Of a stretch of 64,000 nt of DNA, positions 62,386 through 64,000 are shown piece by piece. A program made the position numbers and the translations under genes. The DNA lies in the NCBI RefSeq assembly GCF_026344005.1, contig NZ_JAPKNH010000005.1, positions 248,001 to 312,000 on the forward strand, written 5' to 3'. The notes below the pieces were generated by a model. That model made no database searches. It saw only the letters and a program-made list of their open reading frames with translations, and was not told the origin of the DNA. The stretch is from Kaistia terrae (GTDB lineage: Bacteria > Pseudomonadota > Alphaproteobacteria > Rhizobiales > Kaistiaceae). The number at the start of each line of letters is the position of its first letter. Within the stretch, counting starts at the first letter, position 1.

Positions 62386-62404
62386 GGCGGAATAAACTCT
62401 CGGT

Positions 62405-62508
62405 CGTCATCCCGGGCTTGACCCGGGATCCATTCAGCCGTGCCCGTGATCGGAGAAAACTCCCCTGGCATCGGCTGCATGGGTTCCCGCTTTCGCGGGA
62501 ATGACGGC
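62405..62508. repeat. Class C long palindromic repeat, copy C4
   Basis: TCGTCATCCCGGGCTTGACCCGGGATCCATTCAGCCGTG ... CATGGGTTCCCGCTTTCGCGGGAATGACGGC. It lies between the lipoprotein gene and lysA. Confidence 0.88.
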
Positions 62509-62549
62509 AATCAACTGGATGACTTGCAGCGGCTACCCGCCGGACAGGC

Positions 62550-62747
62550 TCAGAGCAGCTTGTCGATGAACAGCGAGCGGTCCGGTTTCGCTGGCTTCGA
62601 GACGTCAGGTTTCTTGCCGTCCGGGCCGGGCTGCTCTTGAGAAAGCGCCTGCGGACCGCCCGGCGGCGGCTCGGGAGCGCCCTTGACGCCGCAACCGGCG
62701 AGCGCCATCGCGGCGGTCAAAAGAAGGATTCGGGCAGCAAGGGCCAA
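62550..62747 (-). CDS. lptM: Small LptM-like lipoprotein
   Basis: 65 residues. Signal peptide then lipobox LAGC (A-L-A-G-C), then G-V-K-G-A-P-E-P-P-P and a Pro/Lys tail. The GCGxKG pattern matches the small LptM (YifL) lipoproteins that help LptD maturation in the outer membrane. Start is TTG at 62747, with GGAG about nine bases upstream; the ATG at 62819 would place extra residues before the signal peptide. Positioned between argH and lysA, as in relatives. Confidence 0.75.
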   Translation of the reverse strand: MALAARILLLTAAMALAGCGVKGAPEPPPGGPQALSQEQPGPDGKKPDVSKPAKPDRSLFIDKLL

Positions 62748-62860
62748 GGCGGCTTCTCCAGAAGGGCTCGTCGGTCGGGCGGCGCATCTTAACCGATCGC
62801 GCCACCCCGTCATTGCCAAACTTGGCAGGTTTGCGAAGACGTTGCTACGCCTTCGCGGCG

Positions 62861-64000
62861 CTAGGCCTTGGCAGCCTCGCGCGCCAATGCCCGCTGCCAG
62901 CGCTTGGCCTGCGAGCGGACATTCTTCGGCGAGGTGCCGCCATAGCTGGTGCGGCTCCTGACCGACTTATCGACCGAAAGCACCGAATAGACCGCATCGG
63001 TGATGGCGGGATGCACGGCCTGCATCTCGTCCAGCGTCACCTTGGTCAGGTCGACGTTGCGCTCGGAGGCAATCGCCACGATGCGGCCGGTGACGTGGTG
63101 GGCGTCGCGGAACGGCATGTTCAGTTCGCGCACCAGCCAGTCGGCCAAGTCCGTCGCGGTGGCAAAACCCGAGCCCGCCGCCTTCTTCAGCGTGACGGCT
63201 TCCGGCTGCATGTCGAGCACCATGCCGGTAGTCGCGGCAATCGCCAGTTCCAGGCTCTCGAACGCGTCAAAAGCCTGTTCCTTGTCTTCCTGCATATCCT
63301 TCTGATAGGCGAGCGGAAGACCCTTCATGACGATCTGCAGCGCCGTCTGGGCGCCGATGATGCGGCCCGTCTTCGCGCGCACCAGTTCGGCGGCGTCCGG
63401 ATTGCGCTTCTGCGGCATGATCGACGAGCCGGTGGTGAACTTGTCGGAAAGCTTGATGAAGCGGAACTGCGCCGACGACCAGATGACGATCTCTTCGGCG
63501 AAGCGCGACAGATGGATGGCGCAAAGGCTGGCGGCGGCCAGCGCCTCGATGACGAAATCGCGGTCGGAAACGCTGTCGAGCGAGTTCGCCGTCGGCCGGT
63601 CGAAGCCGAGCGCCGCCGACGTCTGGAAGCGGTCGATCGGGAACGACGTGCCGGCCAGCGCCGCGGCGCCGAGCGGGTTTTCGTTCAAGCGTTTGCGCGC
63701 GTCCTGGAAGCGGCCGCGGTCCCGGCCGATCATCTCGACATAGGCCAGCATGTGGTGGCCGAAGGTCACCGGCTGGGCACTCTGGAGATGGGTAAAGCCG
63801 GGCATCACCTGGCCGGCATGCTCGAAAGCCTTGTCGGCCAGCGCGCTCTGTAAATTGCGCAGCGCTGAATCGACGGCGTCGATGGTGTCGCGGACCCAGA
63901 GCTTGAAATCGGTCGCCACCTGGTCGTTGCGCGAGCGGGCGGTATGCAGCCTTCCGGCCGCGTCGCCGATCAGTTCCTTCAGGCGCGATTCGATGTTGAG
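62861..64000 (-). CDS. argH: Argininosuccinate lyase, 3' part (5' end outside window)
   Basis: 379 codons visible before the right edge. The frame continues through the edge. Signature blocks: [13 protein letters not shown] near the edge, [18 protein letters not shown], and the catalytic Ser loop [17 protein letters not shown]. The enzyme splits argininosuccinate to arginine and fumarate. The complete gene is about 460 codons, so about 80 codons are missing. Confidence 0.97.
   Translation of the reverse strand, partial: LNIESRLKELIGDAAGRLHTARSRNDQVATDFKLWVRDTIDAVDSALRNLQSALADKAFEHAGQVMPGFTHLQSAQPVTFGHHMLAYVEMIGRDRGRFQDARKRLNENPLGAAALAGTSFPIDRFQTSAALGFDRPTANSLDSVSDRDFVIEALAAASLCAIHLSRFAEEIVIWSSAQFRFIKLSDKFTTGSSIMPQKRNPDAAELVRAKTGRIIGAQTALQIVMKGLPLAYQKDMQEDKEQAFDAFESLELAIAATTGMVLDMQPEAVTLKKAAGSGFATATDLADWLVRELNMPFRDAHHVTGRIVAIASERNVDLTKVTLDEMQAVHPAITDAVYSVLSVDKSVRSRTSYGGTSPKNVRSQAKRWQRALAREAAKA

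Noticed and set aside
60703-62421. 572-codon plus-strand frame opposite lysA and the ArsR gene
   Set aside because: Shadow of two well-supported minus-strand genes.
1-64000. tRNA, rRNA, phage, integrase or insertion sequence
   Set aside because: I read for their typical features and did not see any; a computed scan would be needed to exclude small RNA genes.

Overview
The window is about 64 kb of a GC-rich alphaproteobacterial chromosome. It is most likely from the order Hyphomicrobiales (Rhizobiales). The case rests on several things: the order of rpsP-rimM-trmD-rplS beside ffh and leuC; an IalB-family protein, DUF2125 and TIGR02302 proteins; PhaR next to phaAB; a candidate Mur-type box before mntH; a candidate CtrA box before ftsEX; and dense families of intergenic palindromic repeats. 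I cannot fix the genus from sequence alone. Most genes are housekeeping or core metabolism. I saw no rRNA, tRNA, prophage, insertion sequence or CRISPR array.

Layout, left to right. 1-1838: the end of a 3-hydroxybutyrate dehydrogenase gene, overlapped by a patatin-like hydrolase and a GNAT acetyltransferase. 1995-4943: L-arabinose/D-galactose 1-dehydrogenase, an extensin-like secreted protein, and a small GIY-YIG nuclease nested in repeats. 5210-12864: pyruvate carboxylase and the opgG-opgH glucan genes, all on the minus strand. 13352-15940: ribokinase and an altronate-dehydratase-type enzyme. 16381-19586: mntH, an aldo/keto reductase and an SRPBCC-like protein. 19590-25248: a small secreted protein, asd, beta carbonic anhydrase, a DUF429-pdxY pair and a CoA-ester lyase. 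25556-30195: leuD, a zincin-like protein, a GNAT, two tandem secreted paralogues and leuC. 30253-37078: a methyltransferase, rplS, a cupin, a MAPEG protein, a TetR regulator, then trmD-rimM-rpsP and ffh. 37393-41535: an IalB-like protein, a YkvA protein, phaR, and divergent phaA-phaB. 41772-45960: a NYN-domain protein, a DUF985 cupin, gloB and a methyltransferase. 46142-49085: a tightly overlapping aromatic operon (chorismate mutase, aminotransferase, prephenate dehydrogenase). 49324-56766: a racemase-family protein, DUF2125, a ChaC-like cyclotransferase, plsC, YdcF-ftsX-ftsE, hpt and a single-domain response regulator. 57085-64000: a TIGR02302 protein, an ArsR-SDR operon, lysA, a small LptM-like lipoprotein and the 3' part of argH.

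How the genes fit together. The polyhydroxybutyrate theme recurs at both ends: phaA, phaB and phaR in the middle and 3-hydroxybutyrate dehydrogenase at the left edge. Amino acid synthesis is represented by asd and lysA (lysine/threonine), leuC and leuD (leucine), argH (arginine) and the CM-HisC-TyrC operon (aromatics). Pyruvate carboxylase supplies oxaloacetate. Envelope functions include OpgGH, FtsEX, PlsC, the LptM-like lipoprotein, IalB and the extensin-like protein.

Nothing here is plainly a new multi-gene system. The less explained items are: a pair of tandem secreted proteins sharing an identical CX25C spacing; a palindromic element whose end merges with gene stop codons; a GIY-YIG nuclease gene sitting inside a repeat cluster; and repeats that concentrate at convergent gene ends. 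Several candidate operators (PhaR, Mur, CtrA, ArsR) are proposed from inverted repeats and need experimental or comparative support.
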